In this document: positions 5,747 to 6,430 of the stretch, piece after piece
Numbering within the stretch: the stretch's first letter is position 1
How the letters are laid out: every line of letters starts with the position of its first letter
From: an uncultured Oscillospiraceae bacterium
GTDB lineage: Bacteria; Bacillota; Clostridia; Oscillospirales; Acutalibacteraceae
Assembly (NCBI GenBank): GCA_900542375.1
Contig: UQNI01000076.1
Coordinates: forward strand, 1-6,430
Reading direction: 5' to 3'
Length of the DNA: 6,430 nt
The notes under the pieces: generated by a model
What the model was told of the DNA's origin: nothing
Databases searched by the model: none
The model's input: only the letters and a program-made list of their open reading frames with translations
Translations under genes and position numbers: made by a program

Positions 5747-6430
5747 ATGGAACTGTTGGAGGTAGAAAATCTTTACAAGGAATTCTATAAAGATAAGGTG
5801 AAATTTGCAGCGGTAGATCATATTCATTTCTCAATCCGTGAAGGTGAGTGTTTAGGACTTGTAGGAGAAAGCGGTTGTGGAAAAAGTACAACGGCTTCTT
5901 TAATTGCAGGATTATTGAAGCCGGATAAAGGCACTTTCCGATTTTTGGGAGAGGAGCTTACCAAATCTTCTTCAAGGCGTATACGAAAAAATATTCAAAT
6001 GATTTTTCAAAATCCTATGGATTCTTTTGACCCACGCTATCATCTTCTTTCCAGTGTACAACAAGGCTTGCGATATGTAGAAAAATGCGATAAAAGAGAA
6101 CTGGAACGTCGTGCGCAAGAGGCGATTTCTTTTGTGGGATTAAAGGAAAGTTATTATAAAAAGCCAATTCATCAGTTAAGTGGAGGCGAATGTCAGCGAG
6201 CGGCAATTGCCCGTGCAATTATTGGACAGCCTAAATTGTTAATTTGTGATGAGGCTACCAGTGCGCTGGATGTTTCTGTACAAGCGCAAATTATATCCTT
6301 ATTAAAAAAGTTAAAGCAAGAAAAAGGCATGTCCAGTCTTTTTATTACACATGATTTGAGCTTGATGAGAAATGTGTCAACTCGCGTTGCAATAATGTAT
6401 TTGGGAAAGATTGCGGAAATAGCACCAACG
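5747..6430 (+). CDS. ABC importer ATPase, DppF/OppF/NikE type (3' end outside window)
   Basis: This frame is open from ATG 5747 to the right edge, giving 228 residues without a stop. The C-terminus is missing; full-length relatives are roughly 250-330 residues. It starts 7 nt after the preceding stop codon. Walker A is GESGCGKST (40-48), the Q-loop Gln is Q88 (FQNPMDSFDPR), the ABC signature is LSGGECQR (144-151), Walker B is LLICDEA (164-170) with catalytic E169, the D-loop is SALD (172-175) and the switch His is H202 in THDLSLM. The nucleotide-binding domain is therefore complete and looks active. The usual pairing in this transporter class is a heterodimer of this ATPase with the DppD-type one upstream. 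Whether it carries the short NikE-like end or the longer HPYT-type extension cannot be seen, and that would help judge substrate class. Confidence 0.95.
   Translation, partial: MELLEVENLYKEFYKDKVKFAAVDHIHFSIREGECLGLVGESGCGKSTTASLIAGLLKPDKGTFRFLGEELTKSSSRRIRKNIQMIFQNPMDSFDPRYHLLSSVQQGLRYVEKCDKRELERRAQEAISFVGLKESYYKKPIHQLSGGECQRAAIARAIIGQPKLLICDEATSALDVSVQAQIISLLKKLKQEKGMSSLFITHDLSLMRNVSTRVAIMYLGKIAEIAPT

Overview
The window is AT-rich and tightly packed, with every supported gene on the + strand. Its strong AGGAG-type ribosome binding sites, a lipoprotein solute-binding protein in place of a periplasmic one, and cysteine-rich proteins suggest a low-GC, probably anaerobic, Bacillota (Clostridia-like) chromosome. 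This taxonomic reading is an inference; no marker gene is present.

Layout. Positions 1-401 hold the last 132 codons of a class I SAM-dependent methyltransferase cut by the window edge. It is followed by a strong intrinsic terminator (412-457). Positions 458-596 form a short leader with an extended -10 promoter. A complete methyltransferase (597-1358) then begins a run of six co-directional genes: methyltransferase, DppB/NikB-type permease (1383-2336), DppC/NikC-type permease (2333-3175), family 5 solute-binding lipoprotein (3197-4774), DppD/NikD-type ATPase (4789-5739) and DppF/NikE-type ATPase (5747 to the right edge, truncated). Gaps are 24 nt or less and the two permeases overlap by 4 nt, so this is very probably one operon. 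The five transporter genes make a complete peptide/nickel-class ABC importer (two permeases, two ATPases, one binding protein), in the order B-C-A-D-F.

The most interesting point is the association. Two paralogous methyltransferases (about 56% identical over the shared 132 residues by hand count, collinear without gaps) lie head-to-tail directly upstream of the importer. They share an unusual aromatic block (LYFDANWYY) after the Rossmann core, and a terminator separates them. A plausible but unproven reading is that the enzymes methylate a small molecule handled by the importer, for example a metal-chelating ligand, a short peptide or an amine. The sequence alone does not decide between nickel/metallophore and peptide transport.
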